This document shows positions 1 to 13,368 of a stretch of 64,000 nt of DNA, one piece after another (positions within the stretch are counted from its first letter, which is position 1; each line of letters opens with the position of its first letter). This DNA comes from Siniperca chuatsi. Taxonomy: Eukaryota > Chordata > Actinopteri > Centrarchiformes > Sinipercidae. The stretch covers positions 14,346,888 through 14,410,887 of the forward strand of contig NC_058053.1 in the NCBI RefSeq assembly GCF_020085105.1, in the 5' to 3' direction. Under the pieces are notes generated by a model. The model had not been told where the DNA came from and did no database searches. It saw only the letters and a program-made list of their open reading frames with translations. The position numbers were made by a program, and so were the translations under genes.

Positions 1-1091
1 AGTAGTCTGGCATACTGTGTTTTTCTTATGTTCGCGTCTTTCTATGTTATTTATTTTTTATAAATATGTTTGCAGATGGTAGTCAGACATCTATTCTCCT
101 TTGATGTCAGTGTTAAAGATTAAATAATCTTGAACAACAACAACACAGCTGTTTGTTCACACCACACATCATGATAACGAGTATTAGCAAAATGCTGAAG
201 ACCTGGGTTTACTTTTAATGCTACACCCCCAAAGATATGCCAAAATGTGTGAAGTTTACTCACATTTTGAAATACATTCTCCACTCAAACTGTGTATGAG
301 ATGTCAATAAGAGTATTAACTGTGTGCATCGGACATGGCTACATGCTGTATTCCCTATTAAAGCATTTTGTTAAGTATTCTGGTACATTTCTGGTAAGCA
401 TTTCATTAAAGGCCATTTGTCCTCTGACGAGGCAGACATGAGTTGTTTGAATTATTCAATAAAAAACATGAAGATTGCAAATATGTGTGGGTCTGTTTAA
501 TAAGCTCAATCAGCAAAGAAAAACTATTTATCAAATCCTGGTGGTTAATTTTGCCATGAATAATGATATGAGATGGAATTATATTCATTGATGATAGCTG
601 AATTCCTTCACGCACGCTTGGCTGTCTTTCACACTGTCATGATGTACTGGGACACTTGAATAGAACAAAGCTATTGTTAATGATATTAGCAACTATAATC
701 AATATTTTTATATTAATGAATCAATACAACGACTTGTATGTGAAAGGGGTCACTGCTAGTGACAAACACTCGGAGAACTATACTCGACACTACCATTCCC
801 CTCATTTTAGTGTCTTTCAGCTTGTTTTGGTTTTCCAGCCAAAGTGACAGATAAGAGCATGAATTGGCCTTTGTTTTGTGTCGATATATTTTCCTTTCTT
901 TACTTTATATCTGTGGCAGACTGACTTGCCATCCTGGTTGAGTTAACATTTGTAGTGCAACCCCCCCCCCATTGGAATTTTCCTTTGTATAGTGCACTGA
1001 CAAAAGCTCAGGTGACTTCCGCATGAGTGACTTTGGGAGGAGGGTGGTCAAAGTCCCAGGTCCAAAGTCAACAAACAGCCTCAGTCTTAAG
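1..1091. other. Sequence upstream of nostrin, no gene recognised
   Basis: No conserved protein or RNA gene is visible in the first kilobase. Short open frames on both strands lack homology I recognise and lack splice context. There is a run of ten C residues at about 961-970. The last part (about 1023-1091) belongs to the first coding exon of nostrin as 5' UTR, or as an alternative N-terminal extension, because an in-frame ATG lies at 1023. The true promoter and any non-coding first exon could not be placed. Confidence 0.5.
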
Positions 1092-4000
1092 ATGAAGGAC
1101 CCTATCAGCACCTGCTCTGTGAGTATTTCTTTAAAAAATCCAGTTTATTGTTTACTTTCAAAATGCACCGGAGTAGAAAATAAGATTTTAATGTGCATTT
1201 TATTGTCACAGACAGATCTCACAACTAACTTTGTATCGGTTTAAACTCAGTTGATTCAGGCCATTATTGCTCCATGGCAAAGATCTCATTGAGCCTTATT
1301 CTGTCTTTCAGTATAACCAACTCTATCAAAATGTGAAACGATTTTCAAAAACTGGGGAGTACTTCTGCAAAGAACTTATGACAGTTTTTCAACAAAGGTA
1401 GGTTCAATACAGGTATGGCCTTCAGACTAAATTTTAATGACGGCAGGAGTTATTGTTTGGCTCAGTTATTACCTCTTGCTGCAACCTTTTCCTGTTTTAG
1501 GGCTGAGCTGGAACTTACCTATGCTAAAGGACTACAAAAACTTGCTGGCAAACTCATCAGGGCCTCCAAAGAAATGTCAAACAAGTAAGAGACACAGTGC
1601 TGAATTTTTAATCGGCGGCTTTGTCTTTTGTCTGTTTTGTGTTTAACATGACCTCTTCCTGGGGACTAACTGCCAAGTGGTGTACAGAAATAATGGTATC
1701 ATGGGAAATAACAAGCGCCTAGCAAGTTAGATGTGATCAAAACATAGGCAGGTGTCAGGCTAATTACCCCATAGCTCTAACCTTTTCATGCTGGCTCCCC
1801 ACTCAGTTCCACCTACAGTGCCTGGTGTCATGTGTCAGATGAGATGTACTCAAGAGCAGATGCCCACAGGTAGTTTTCAACCTGAGCACACCTCATATCA
1901 GTGCCTGTCCACAGATTAAAAAATGTTAGGGAGATCTGGAGCTAAATATTGTGTGTTGTTCTCATTTCAGATCATTAGGAAATGCATTTCAGCAAGAAGC
2001 AATTCTGGAAATACGCCAAGTCTTAGATGAGCATAATAAGAGGAAGAGGCCTGTATGAAACTGATTTTTTATCATTGTATCAGTATGTCTGTCTGTTCTA
2101 GCTTCCAGTCATAATGTGTCTCTAACCTTTTCTGTGCTTTAACAGCTTGACGGTGCCATTGAAAGAAATGGAAAACTTGTTACTGTCAATTGGAGTGAGC
2201 AACTCAAGGTAAAGAATCTACTTCCAAAATTTAAAAAAAATATATATTTTAAATATTGCAGAGATATGACGAAGCTGCTGCAGAGACAATTATTATTACC
2301 ATGCTATAGTGAAGTCCTTACACTATATATAATGCACTACAATACATGCATAATGGATTATTGAGTTGATATAAGCTTTAATAATGCATTATGATTAAAA
2401 CAGTTATAAGCCATTAAAAGTAGGATCACAATATTTAACAAATTCAAGGATTATAATAATTTGTGATCAGTCCATCCATTTTGCATTACAGGTTATAAAG
2501 TCTTATAAAGATTTTGGCACTGTTAAGAGGGTTTTATGCCCAGCCATAACCACACTCTTTGCTCATTATGGTGACAGCACCATAATGTTCACATGACTTT
2601 ATAATCTTTCATGTAAAATGGGTAAATTGATCATGAGCAACTGTGATGTAAGTATTATAAAAAAATTCTGGCTGTTTGGTTTATAGCAACTTTTACAGTG
2701 TGTTATGAATGCATCATAATGCATTACATAACTGTTAAGGATTCATAGAAAGCTTTACTGATGTTATTTTTGCAAAATAACTTAGAAAACATACATTTTA
2801 CCCTTGTCTTCCTTTGAATTTACATGGAGTATTTAAAATGTGAAATAACTGAATAAATGGAATTAATGGAATAAAACTTCCTCAAATATGAATTTAATAT
2901 AGAAATGCCAAAAAATAAATATTCATCATATAAATGATTCAACAGGCAGTTGTAATTTCATGTACTGTAAACCTCATGTATGTAGCCTATGTCACTCTTT
3001 CTTGTGCATTACACCAGATCAAATTTAAAATCTGGCAGTTTAAAGTTGCTTTAATGAGATCCAACTTCCTTCACTCAGACATGGCGCAGTAAAGTGCTGA
3101 ACTCAATCTTATTCTATATAATTTTGTTCAATATCAATAATATGTTTATGTGGATTCTTGCGTCTCCTCTTCTAAAACAGATCAAGAAGAAATTGGTTGG
3201 ACTAACAAGAGAGCATGAGGCTTTGTTCAACTTTGTTGAGAACAACAAACACATTTGCACAGAAAAAGAAAAACAAAAGGTACAGTATATGGCTACCAGA
3301 CTATTTTTAACCACTACATATGTTTTCATTATTTGGGAGCGAATAATAGCTGGAAAAGCTGCCAACGTGTTCGCTAAAGATTCCCCCCTCCCCCGTTCTT
3401 GACTACAGATGCTGAACAGGCTGACTAAGTCAGCAGAGATGCAGGCGCGGGTGGATGAGGAGTACTTTAATATCAACATGGAGGGTCATCAGATGAGACT
3501 CAAGTGGGAAAACACACTGAAAAACTGCCACCAGGTGCAGAAAAATGCTCTCCTGCTTCTCATATTGTAGGCATTTAGCTGTTCCTCTTATCTAGAGAGG
3601 CGTTTTGTGAGTGAACAGGTAGGTTCAGGTGTCTTGCTCAAGGACACCTCATTTGTGATGAGAGTTGAACCAGTGAGCTTTTGGTTGCAGAAAATTCTCT
3701 ATAAGCACTAGGTCAGTCTACCACCCAAGTACCAAATAACCACAGTTTACCCAGTGTATTCTGTGACTTACTTACATGTGGCATTCTTTGAGATACACAC
3801 ATGTTATCAGCGTGCAGCAAGGAACAGCAGTACAATGGAAAATGAGGGAAGAGTGTGAGGCTGCTGGCTCAAATCCATGATCTTTTGGTTACTGCATAAT
3901 CTTTCCAGTCACTATGACCTTGTTTTCCTTTGTGCTTTTATTTGAATTTTACCTGAGGTTTAGGTGACAATCATCCAACAGGATGTGATAGGGATTGAAT

Positions 4001-7000
4001 GTGTTGTACAGAAAGCATCACAGCACCACTTTCTGCTTTTTCAGATCATACAGGAGCTGGAGAAACAGCGAATTGAAGTTCTGTGCAACATTTTGAAAAG
4101 ATACAACCTCCACATGTCCAGCTTTGGGCAGACCCTCATACATGTAAGACATCCTGACCTCCATCCTGCTCATACATATGCACTAAATCCCTCAATGGAT
4201 GTTATAACTTCTTCTTTTTATAACACTTCTGCCACCACCAGGGCCAAAGACAGACAGAACAGGCAGTCCAAAGGGTGGACATGGATAAAGACATACAAAC
4301 CCTGGTGGTAGAAAACAGCATCACAGCTGAAGATAACAAAGCAGAGTTTTTGATGGCTGATTATTTTGTAAGTCTGCAATATTTTTGCTCTGAGAATGTG
4401 TTGAGAAGCTTGTCTGCAGGCCACAGACTCATTCAGTGACTCACCCATTCAAATACCCACTCATCTCTGCAGGGGTTGTCTCTTTGAGTGTACAAGCCGT
4501 AGATATAAAGCTGTGTTTTGTGACAGGTCCTGACATGAAGGCTGTTTTTTCTAATGTATATTTACTGTTTTTTAACATCTTATTGTGTTTTAAATTTTAA
4601 ATTATGTAGTTGTCAAATAAATTCAGGTCTTAATAAAGGTTATATACTATATATGAATGTGCAGAGTGCAGTGCAATAGTGACAATAGTATGTTTGTAAA
4701 GTTTCCAGGAAACACTGGCTTTGAATGCGTTACCATTCAAATCCACAGCACAGAAGACCTTGTAGCTTTGGCACATTTAACATGAATGGTAGATTTTAAT
4801 CATAGTTACTGATGTGATTTAATAAATCCATGTTATCTGTGTTCTGCATGCATCAGGAGGAGGACAGCAAATCACTGATGGACAAAGACCGAAGAAAAGA
4901 GGGCATCAAACTCAAACTCCAGCGTCTGGAGAACAGTATTACAAAAACAAAGAAAGACATTGAAGGCAAGTTCAGTACATTGTCCATTGAGTAGTGCATT
5001 AAAATTACACAGTATAATCTGATGGAGGTGGAAAAAGTGTCTTTCGGTATGACTCACTGTGAGTGATTCATAATGGACAGTAAGGTCATTCATTTTGTTT
5101 CTAAGTCACCTTCGACATTCTCGTTGCAGGAATTGAAAAACTGATGAAAACATACTCTGAAAATCCATCTTTTTCAAACCAAAAGAATCTTGAGGAAACT
5201 GAACAGCAGCTCGACGAGGTAAACAGTGCACAGTGTGTGTAGAGTGGATGGATGGATAGATATTTACTTTAAACTGATCATAATTTAGATTTGCTCAAGC
5301 GTTCACTAATGTCATCTTGTTACCTGTAGAGTACTCTAAAGCTGGATCTCCTCGAGGCCACTCACTACAAACTCTCTGTATCGCTGTCTGAATTAGAAGG
5401 GAAAGCCAAGTCCTCTCACCGATTTAGTGACAGCATTGTGAAATGGAAAGATAAGGTAAGACTACATGTATCATCTTCAGGACATGAGGTATGTTCTGGG
5501 ATAGTGGTAATCTAGTGGTTAATGGAGAGTTTATAATTGTAATGTTGCTGGCTTGAATGCCCAAAACTGATGGGAAACGTCTTAATGGGGGGAAAAAGAA
5601 TTAAGCTCTTCCTGAACATATTTCAGAGGTGCGTCTCAGCATTAAAGATTTAAAAGCAGACCTATTGGAAACACACTGGGATACTGGACTGGTTATATTG
5701 GACAGATGATGTGAAAGTATCTCTGACTTTGCCTGGATTAAAAAGGACAGTGTGAAAAAGCATGTGCTCAATGTGAAGCAGCCTTTAAGTTTACATTTGT
5801 TATGTGGTTATTGTGTTATAATTGAATTAAGGAGCAGCTGCGTGGGTGACTGTACATTTATTAAGGTCTCAGATATTTTAGGACAGTGCTTCCCAACCTT
5901 TTTTGTCAGATGAGTTCAAACATCGACACCACCTTTCATGTTTCAAATGCATTCCTTAATTGATTTTAAATGGAATGTCATTGAATACGATTAATTACAC
6001 AAAATGGATATTGTTCTATTATTATTATTATATTAACTTTTATACAAGAGGTAGTAATCCTGGGATTGTCAATGTTTAGGCTAGGTCCCTTTTTTCTTTT
6101 GGTAAGTTTGGTCCAGTTTTCTTTCGTACTACACTTGCAGTGGCAGAAACTGGATGTTGTATGTTAGTCAAGTCAATTTTATTTATACAGCCCAAAGTCA
6201 CAAGTTTATATCAAAGGGCTTTACAATCCGGTTTGTTTAAGAAAAACCTTCAACATAGAAAATAGAAACATTGAAACTAGTTTTAATGCATGCTCAAATC
6301 ACAACATGTGTGGTGTTCAGATGTTACAAGCGCCTCAGGATGGTGGGAGGTGTGTCCTATGCAATTCAGCCTGTAATAGCTGCTTCTTCTTCTTTTTTTT
6401 TTTTTTAAAGTCAAATCATAATTTCTGAGCTACTCTTAACTACAATCTTTCCATGTGCCCCCTGGCAACTGGAGAATTACCTCTGGTTATGAATCACTGC
6501 CATAGGATATTATGTATTCTACATTTCTACAATTCATGACATTTCTAAAGACAAAATGTGGATCAAACATATCACAAACTATTTTTCTGTCTAAGGACTG
6601 TGAGCACAGTGTTGTTCAACTGACTCGTCCAGTCAAACTCAGGAGGACCCCATTCAGATCCCAACAGTCACTGAGAGCTTCCATCATTTACAAAGGACCG
6701 GCTCAGTTTGTGACACAGCAGGCTGCGGACGCTTTACCGAGTGCCACCGACCAAGCCACTTCCACAGCTGCAACACATGAAACTGTAGCTGTAGAGTGTG
6801 ACAGCACTGTTCATGGAGCCCTGTCTCACACTGACGACAAAGAACAAGGTAATACATTTCCAGAGCATCAACACAAATATTTATTTCTATTCATCACATT
6901 TGGAATTTCATAAAATTAAAGCAATTAAAAATATCAACACTGAACAGGTCAAACAACACCAGAGTTGTGCAGTATAGGAAAATGCAAGGCCCTGTACAAT

Positions 7001-7262
7001 TTCACACCTGAACAGGATGATGAATTGACTTTGAAAGAAGGTAAGTGGCAACTCAACTGCAGATTATCTAAAACAGTAGAGGTGTATAACTGATCTAATG
7101 AAATAACTGTTTTTTTGTTTCACAGGAGATCTTTTAGACATTCACGCAAAGGAAGAGAATGGTTGGTGGTTTGGCGAACTTAACGGGAAGACAGGCCATT
7201 TCCCATCAACCTATGTTGAGGAGCTGCCTGTGTTAAGCAAAGTCAAATCATCTGACGCCTGA
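1092..7262 (+). CDS. nostrin: Nostrin (nitric oxide synthase trafficking adaptor), F-BAR and SH3 protein
   Basis: Adaptor that binds eNOS, dynamin and N-WASP and helps internalise eNOS from the plasma membrane (family knowledge). Sixteen coding exons: 1092-1118, 1312-1397, 1501-1584, 1807-1869, 1971-2052, 2146-2208, 3181-3279, 3409-3534, 4045-4143, 4242-4367, 4857-4965, 5130-5218, 5330-5455, 6596-6848, 6948-7040, 7126-7262. They total 1662 nt, giving 553 aa; I recall human as about 506. The N-terminal 260 or so residues are the F-BAR region (starts MKDP, then YNQLYQNVKRFSKTGEYFCK). The middle is coiled-coil rich. The SH3 domain is at about 490-545, with ALYNF, acidic DDEL, ENGWWFGELNG and PSTYVEEL. 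ATG 1092 is chosen because it aligns with the family start; ATG 1023 is in frame and would add 23 unrelated residues. The exon 14 segment (84 residues before the SH3) is poorly conserved and explains the extra length. Convergent with spc25. Confidence 0.95.
4966..5129 (+). other. nostrin: GC-AG intron of nostrin (intron 11)
   Basis: The exon ending at 4965 is followed by GCAAGT instead of GTAAGT, and the next exon starts after TTGCAG at 5130. Joining G at 4965 to GA at 5130 keeps the frame (DIEG then IEKLMKTYSE, like the mammalian protein). No GT donor nearby keeps the frame open, and reading through meets a stop within 13 codons. AAG|GCAAGT is the strong consensus expected of the minor GC-AG class of U2 introns. 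Confidence 0.85.
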
Positions 7263-7417
7263 TTGACGTGAATATATATATATAAAATACAAAACTCACC
7301 CTGAATCAAAGAGAGTACCTTCTGCTGTGCCACAAATTAAATGGCAACTGGAAGCCTCATAAAAACGCAGATTCTGTGTTTGTACTGACTAATGTTATTC
7401 ATTGCTTTAAAATGGTT

Positions 7418-7423
7418 AATAAA
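7418..7423 (+). terminator. nostrin: nostrin polyadenylation signal AATAAA
   Basis: AATAAA about 155 bases after the nostrin stop codon, within the AT-rich 3' UTR. Likely cleavage 10-30 bases further on. Further AATAAA-like hexamers near 7628 and 7687 could be used as distal sites. Confidence 0.6.
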
Positions 7424-8024
7424 GACAAAAGCATTCAGTTTAGTAATACATGTTCCTCTGCTGACAGTCAGGATCTAGAGTTGTAATGTTGTAAATTTGT
7501 AATGATTTTGTATTTTGTAATGCTGTTAGGATTCATACGGTATGTGAATTTTTATATGATATTAATGATTATTTTTTTCATTATTTATGCCCCATTGTGT
7601 ACAGATGAACTCAACTATAGAGTATTTAATAAATATGTATTTTAATAGATTAATATGATTAATATAAGTAAAATGGAAACCGGGAAAATAAAAACAATAT
7701 ACTTCCCCCCACCCACTTCTGAGTAATGACATAAGAAAATAAAGGAAAACTGTTTACATTATATGTGAATCTTTCTTAACTTTTGAAGAGCATCTACAGT
7801 AAACTAGTACATTTTTCAGAATTTAGAGAAACACAAAATACAATAATTTCTACCAGAACACCTGTTCTCTCGAGGCCAAACTCCAGGGTTTGAATCAATG
7901 CCAAACACAATTTCCAATAGACTGTAACACGACCATGCTCAGAAATAATGAGACAGGACACTTATGCATACAATTAACATCAGTATTTATGTAGCTAAAA
8001 GTCCAGATTTTTCTAATATGGCTT
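7424..8024. other. Spacer between converging nostrin and spc25 3' ends
   Basis: AT-rich sequence with no recognisable coding exon. It probably holds the distal 3' UTR of nostrin and the downstream flank of spc25. I see no transposon with clear ends in it. Confidence 0.5.
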
Positions 8025-8034
8025 TTTATTTATT
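8025..8034 (-). terminator. spc25: spc25 polyadenylation signals (TTTATT on + strand)
   Basis: Two overlapping AATAAA hexamers on the minus strand (8025-8030 and 8029-8034), about 175-185 bases past the spc25 stop codon at 8210-8212. They are the first good signals downstream of the gene. Confidence 0.55.
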
Positions 8035-8209
8035 GCCCACAGAAGTGTATTTTAAAACCATATCTATTAGTCTTGACAAGGCAGCTGATGTTTTGTTTAC
8101 AGGCCTGTACTATAGATACAGACTGAAAGCTGTGCGCCTTGCTTACATTAGTCCACATTGCAGCAAGTTCACTGCATGTTTTTTTATCCTTCCTTCCTTC
8201 CTTCCAATC

Positions 8210-11115
8210 TTAGCAGCGTGCCAGAGCGATAAACTCCTTCCTGACGTTTGCCAGGAATGCGGGTAAGTTATTAGTCTCCTGAAGTCGGCTTTCCAAGACT
8301 GGCAAACACTCGAGCGCAGGGTCACTTGACACAACTGTAGAAATTGAAGACATAGGTTATTATTATAGAAGCCATTTAAAATGGCTGTTGCAGGATAAGA
8401 CTGGTGATGTTTAATACTTTAATTATTGTCAATAAATCCCATAAAAAGACCAAAACCAGCAGTGTATTAGTCTCTCTCTCTCAATACTTTCTGACTTCTC
8501 TACCTTGTCTGTGGCACTCATCCCCATACCCATTAGTTCCTACCAAAAACATAGGTGTTTAACAGTGTTTCCCACAGTATTTTGTGAGACTGTGGTGGGT
8601 GGATGTTGGACCCTCTAGGGGGGTCCAGGGGCATGCTCCCCGGAAGAAAATCCTGTACATTTTCAAGTTAAATGCATCAATCTGGTACACCTTGAGAGCA
8701 AAATTAAGAGGCTAAAATCAGGGTGAAGCCACAAACCAGCTGTAGGGGTGGGTATCGTTAGGATTGTATCTTTATGTTATCCATACTCTTATCGGCCCAG
8801 TTCTTTATCAATACTGGTTCTTTTTCATTACTAAAGAATTGGATTTTTTTTAAATTACTATTTTTCATTAAACTGCACAAAATTTTGCTATTACAGTATA
8901 GTCTTCTGATATACAGAATATGTGTGTAACTTACTCTGGTATGATCCGTCTTCTTTAATTCCCATTGTGACAACGAAGGCGCTGTCCTGAACTGAACGGT
9001 TAATATGCCGGAAAACAAACTGCAACTTTTCACCTTTAAAAAGGACAACAAACACATATTGTAAATTCTGAAAACATATTTACTTCAACTGAGGAGAGAG
9101 TCAGGGCTTTATTTGAGACAAGCTACAATTACTGTTGTGTTTGTAACGTACTGTTCTCTCCCCTTTCCTCCCAAATCGGGTATAGCCAATTCTTGTTTGT
9201 TGTTTTTGGTCATCAGTGGATGAGCATCATATGACTAAGCTGCTAGAGATATTTCATTTTTGTTAGCGATGTATTAAAAGCAACAAAAGAGGGTAGTCCT
9301 ATCAGGATACAAACATATTTCATAGAGCCCACAAGCTTCAGGCAAGACTGCCTGTACAAAACTGCAACTCCCAAAATCTCAATGTTAATTGCTATTAATG
9401 TATAAAAACAGTGATGAATAATAGAAACAAGACTTAATTAAGACACTGAATACAGAAATGTACATGTTTGTGTCTGGCATACCTTTAACCAGTTGTGTTT
9501 TGCCGAGGATTGTTCGTATCTCCATCCCCAAATGATCCTGAAAGACTAGTCTGGCTTTCTGGAGATTCCTCAGTCTGTCTTTGTTTGCTTTATTTTGAGA
9601 CTCGATTACTGAAGGGAGAGAGAAAAAAAATAAAACAAGTACAGGGGTCAATTGCTAAAACAATTATATGCTACAGTCACAAATTAAGTTCTGTGATCTA
9701 CACCATTAATGTAATTTTCAAAGATCAACTTACACTCTTTTCTCTTGGCTTGTTCTTCTTTGAGTTTGTCTATCTTCTGGATAATGTCATCTTTCTGCAT
9801 CTCCTTCTGCTGAATCTCAGATATCATGTCAGAAATGGCATGCTGTTTCTCTTTCAATGAGGCATTTTTTTGTTCCAAGTCTGGGATACAAACATTGCAT
9901 CAGTACAGTCACATAAACAATGAAGCCTCTGAAGCTGCATTATAACCTTTTGTCCAAAACAAGTATAGTGTGCATAAGAAAAAGGAACTGAAAATCCAGC
10001 ACATGAAAACAGCTTTAGTGCTGGAACAAAAATACAGACAGCATAGGGACAATACCAATAACTTCATCAATCTTGGAAGAACACACAGCTACAACTGAGT
10101 GTAAGGCACACATGCAATGCTTTGTGGCCTAATGCATTAACTTACCTCTTTTGAATGTCTGTATTGTCTCAAACAGCATCTCATCGTCCGTACATTTCTT
10201 TAAACATGTATCTGCACCAAAGGAAAAAACAACTCTCATGTTAACTAAAATAATTGTATAGGAATGATACTCCTGGCCCCTGATATGCTGGGTCACACTC
10301 AGTGTCATAAAGTACTTCAAAAGCACAGCCCCACAACTCTATGACCACTTGTTTTTTTTATATTAAGACACTACCCATATTGAAACTGTAAGACTAATGT
10401 TAGCCTTAAATAGCATGCTTTACAGTGATTAATAGGGTTGTCTACACTCCTATGTGTGACTTTGATTAATACCAGTTCATGAAAAAAAAACTTATATATA
10501 TTCTGTAGGACAGTCTCTTGTGGCTTGCAGGAGAGCCATGTGCATATAAGAGAAAAGGTCTTCAGTGGCCCCTGCTCCCTTGGAAGATTTAACCAATTTT
10601 AATTAATGGAATATGGCTGGTTAGTGAAATGAGAAGGGTCACATTATGCTATCCCAACCAAAGACCAGTGCTATAGAAAAAAAGCCATAGCTTACTGGAA
10701 CAGTTTGCCGTGCTTTATATCTCAAGAATCTACAACAAAAGGTTTTGAGAAGCAGTTAAAGGTTAAAGGCAATATGGATGTTTAGATGAACTGAGATAGT
10801 TATTGTTGTTTTGTTTTACCTGCCAATCAAGTTAAATTGTTCTAATGTTTTGTATATGCATTGTTGACGGGTATGTATTTTATTTGAATATGGACCACGG
10901 GAAGAGTAGTTATTGCCAGGGCAACAACTAATGGGGATCCCAATAAACAGTATCTCAAACATACCAAGTGCAGACTTCACAAACTGTCTGTGGGACTGGC
11001 ACAGCTCTGTCGTTGCATCAGTTATCTCCCCATATGTTTTAAGCTGTTTGTTATGGATCTCCTCCATTGCACTGGTAAACCTGTCACTCATGTTTGGATC
11101 AGTAATGGACGTCAT
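8210..11115 (-). CDS. spc25: Kinetochore protein Spc25 (NDC80 complex subunit)
   Basis: Subunit of the NDC80 complex. It pairs with Spc24, and their C-terminal globular heads dock the complex on the inner kinetochore (family knowledge). Six coding exons on the minus strand, 5' to 3': 11115-10965, 10211-10146, 9880-9734, 9608-9483, 9033-8935, 8334-8210. They total 714 nt, giving 237 aa (human 224, from memory). The N-terminal two thirds are charged coiled coil (EIQQKEMQKDDIIQKIDKLK region). The C-terminal part is the RWD-like head, with GMEIRTILG, then GEKLQFVFRHIN and the conserved tail NNLPAFLANVRKEF. The start ATG (11113-11115) lies just inside an exon whose acceptor is after 11136, so the 5' UTR is spliced. 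Head to head with g6pc2, tail to tail with nostrin. Confidence 0.94.
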
Positions 11116-11136
11116 GATGTTCAGATGTCAGACAAT

Positions 11137-12429
11137 CTGCAATAAAAACAACAGACAGCACAATGCTCATCCTGTGCACTTAAACAAACAATATTATTCT
11201 CTCTTTGCATAGCACTTTTTAAAAATGTATTTTATATTGCTTGTATGTTTTTCACTATAGATTGAAGCTGTAAATGTCATCAGTGTATTTTTGTGACTTA
11301 TGTCTTTAATGTCTGGCTGCATACAAAATTTCCATCGGGATAATGATAAAGTGGAGGTTGAGAAACAAATACAACAGGGGCCAGTGTAAGCCAAAGTACA
11401 ATGCCCCGAAGCTGATTTGCAGCTCACATACTGTAAATACTAACGGTTACTGCTATATTAAGACGAGGGAACCGGCCACCTATCATAAAGTTGAACAATG
11501 TAAAAAGGTATAGCACAGATCAATACTCCCACCCATTGCCAAAAATATATACCTGCAAGCCTGTTTGGTTAAATGTATATGAATTACCAGTAAGTGAAAG
11601 AAAACAAGAAGAAGAGGTGTTAGAAGTATCATTTAGCCAAACTATGTACTACCTAGTAACAAAATCGTCCTTTCTAACTTTGATATAGGATGAAGAGACT
11701 GTGTGATACAAATGAAAGCTCCAGAAAAAGAAAAATAACTTGTAAGTGGACCTTTAGGTGAGATTGTTTTGTTCAAGGTCAAGAAGCCAAAACGTCCTAA
11801 AAGTGCTATGGATAAAATCATAACAGCAACTGAGATGCGTGTCAACAGATGCATCTCCTTGACAACCAAGCAAACTCCATCCGCTGATGAAGACCGTGTG
11901 ATACGGTTGACAGCTGACAGTTGAGTTCGGATTGTTTTGTCAAAATTTCATAAAAACATTAGCAGCTTCAACTTCCATGACAAGCGTTAACGCTCTCAGT
12001 GTGGTACTGGTCCCGGAAAACAACGGTTTGACAATGAGTGAGGCAGGTTTGCGTTAATTAACGTTATCGTTGGTTAAACTGTGACCTCGCCACTCCGCAC
12101 GTTAACTTTACTCGTGTCACGTTACTTCGTTCGAATTAAAGGGTAACGTTAACATATGGTACGGAGTGCAAAGGGGGCTGCCCCGTCCCTGTAACGTTAG
12201 AACTTTACTGAGCAACCGTTACCTCGACAGTCTGAGTGGTTAACATAACAGTTCATTGCATAGCTAAAACCAGCTGGCAAAATTAGCAGGTTAACGCTAA
12301 CGTTAGCTGGGAAACATAGCTGGAAGTTATATTAACTCGCGTTACTTACGTAGGAAATTAAACTAACTGACTCGCTTACAAATATACATTGGGTTAGCCA
12401 GTTCATTTAAATTTTGATGCAATACTCAC
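11137..12429 (-). other. spc25: Putative spc25 5' UTR intron with repeat fragments
   Basis: Intron inferred between the non-coding first exon and the first coding exon. It contains two diverged direct pieces (about 11690-11785 and 11866-11945) of the same repeat that forms the long hairpin at 17624-17886. Shared words include GCAAACTCCATC, GTGTGATAC and GATTGTTTTGT. No coding sequence is recognised. Confidence 0.5.
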
Positions 12430-12560
12430 ATGTTTTAATGTGAGCTCGTTGATCGCCTCTTTTTGATTTACGTGACGTCTTGTAACAGTCGTAATTTTCA
12501 AAAATCCGCGGTCTGCATACAGGAGGCGGGCTCTGGACACCGGAAATAACGTTTTATTTA
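12430..12560 (-). promoter_or_regulatory. spc25: Probable spc25 non-coding first exon and promoter
   Basis: A strong minus-strand donor (exon ...AACAT|GTGAGTATTG) sits at 12430/12429 and pairs naturally with the 5' UTR acceptor at 11137/11136. Just upstream on the minus strand the sequence is richer in CpG and carries TGACGTC at 12473-12479, 7 of 8 bases of a CRE/ATF site. The region 11950-12560 has many CGTTA/AACG repeats. The start site is inferred, not seen. Confidence 0.5.
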
Positions 12561-13268
12561 TTTTTCTTCCGCTTACAAATCAGCTAAATAACGCTTTTTA
12601 CTATTTAATAAGTAATTTACTATTTAATTTAAGTAATTTGAACAGAAAACGTGGCTAACGTTATTATGTGATAATGTTATTCCCTGCTAAACATTTAAAT
12701 GCAGCCAAGAGCGCTTTGGCTTCCTTGAGATTCCCACAATGCAACTTTTATGTCTTTGTTGCGATTTTATACCACCTTGTGGTGAATCTGAGGAGGTTCA
12801 AGTGGGCCCAAACTACCCAACATCAAGTTTAAAATATTGTATATCAAAATACTATTAATGCCAATGTTGTATATGCAAGTGCTCTTTGAAATGGAAAGAA
12901 TTCATGGCGATGATAGATCCACTGGCTAACTGTGGATGCCAGATGGAGTGTGTTTTTCAGTAACAGTATTATGAGAAGCCCATTTTGTTGCTACGTTCAC
13001 TGAGAATGAGTGAAGCTGAGAGGATCGTGGATTAGTGGGGCACTGTCTCTTTTAGTGTGTACAATGGCTAATATGTAACAGCTGTAAAAGCAATGGTCTG
13101 TAAAACATCTAATGGCTACACAGTCAGGGTGTAAACAGTTTTTGTAACGTCTCTTAAAATGCTGAGCTCTCATGACTTAGGCACACATCATTTTATTCCT
13201 TGTGGGTTCAAATTGAAGAGCTTGCAGTTGTTGCCATGGCTCCATTGAATGATTTATGATGCCAGGTT
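12561..13268. other. Spacer between spc25 and g6pc2 (head to head)
   Basis: About 700 bases between the two divergent promoters. It is AT-rich, with no conserved open frame, and I recognised no repeat with clear ends. It presumably carries the distal regulatory sequence of g6pc2. Confidence 0.4.
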
Positions 13269-13272
13269 GAGA

Positions 13273-13278
13273 TATAAA
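13273..13278 (+). promoter_or_regulatory. g6pc2: Candidate TATA box of g6pc2
   Basis: TATAAA about 91 bases upstream of the chosen start codon, which puts a start site near 13300 and leaves a 5' UTR of roughly 65-70 bases. Glucose-6-phosphatase family promoters are classically TATA-containing (family knowledge). This fits an unspliced 5' UTR, since no splice acceptor is needed before the ATG. Confidence 0.5.
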
Positions 13279-13368
13279 GCAATCTTAGGTGTGGAAGGGG
13301 TTCATGGTGCTTTGACTGGTGCTGAAGAAGCAGCTGTTGCACTCTGGCACACAGAAAGGAAACCTCAG

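Noticed and set aside
1023-1091. In-frame ATG 23 codons before the chosen nostrin start
   Set aside because: The added residues have no family counterpart, and the MKDP start aligns with the mammalian protein. It is kept as an alternative in the gene entry.
13249-13368. Upstream ATG extending g6pc2 by 40 residues
   Set aside because: It precedes the TATA box and likely start site, and the family begins at the MDF methionine.
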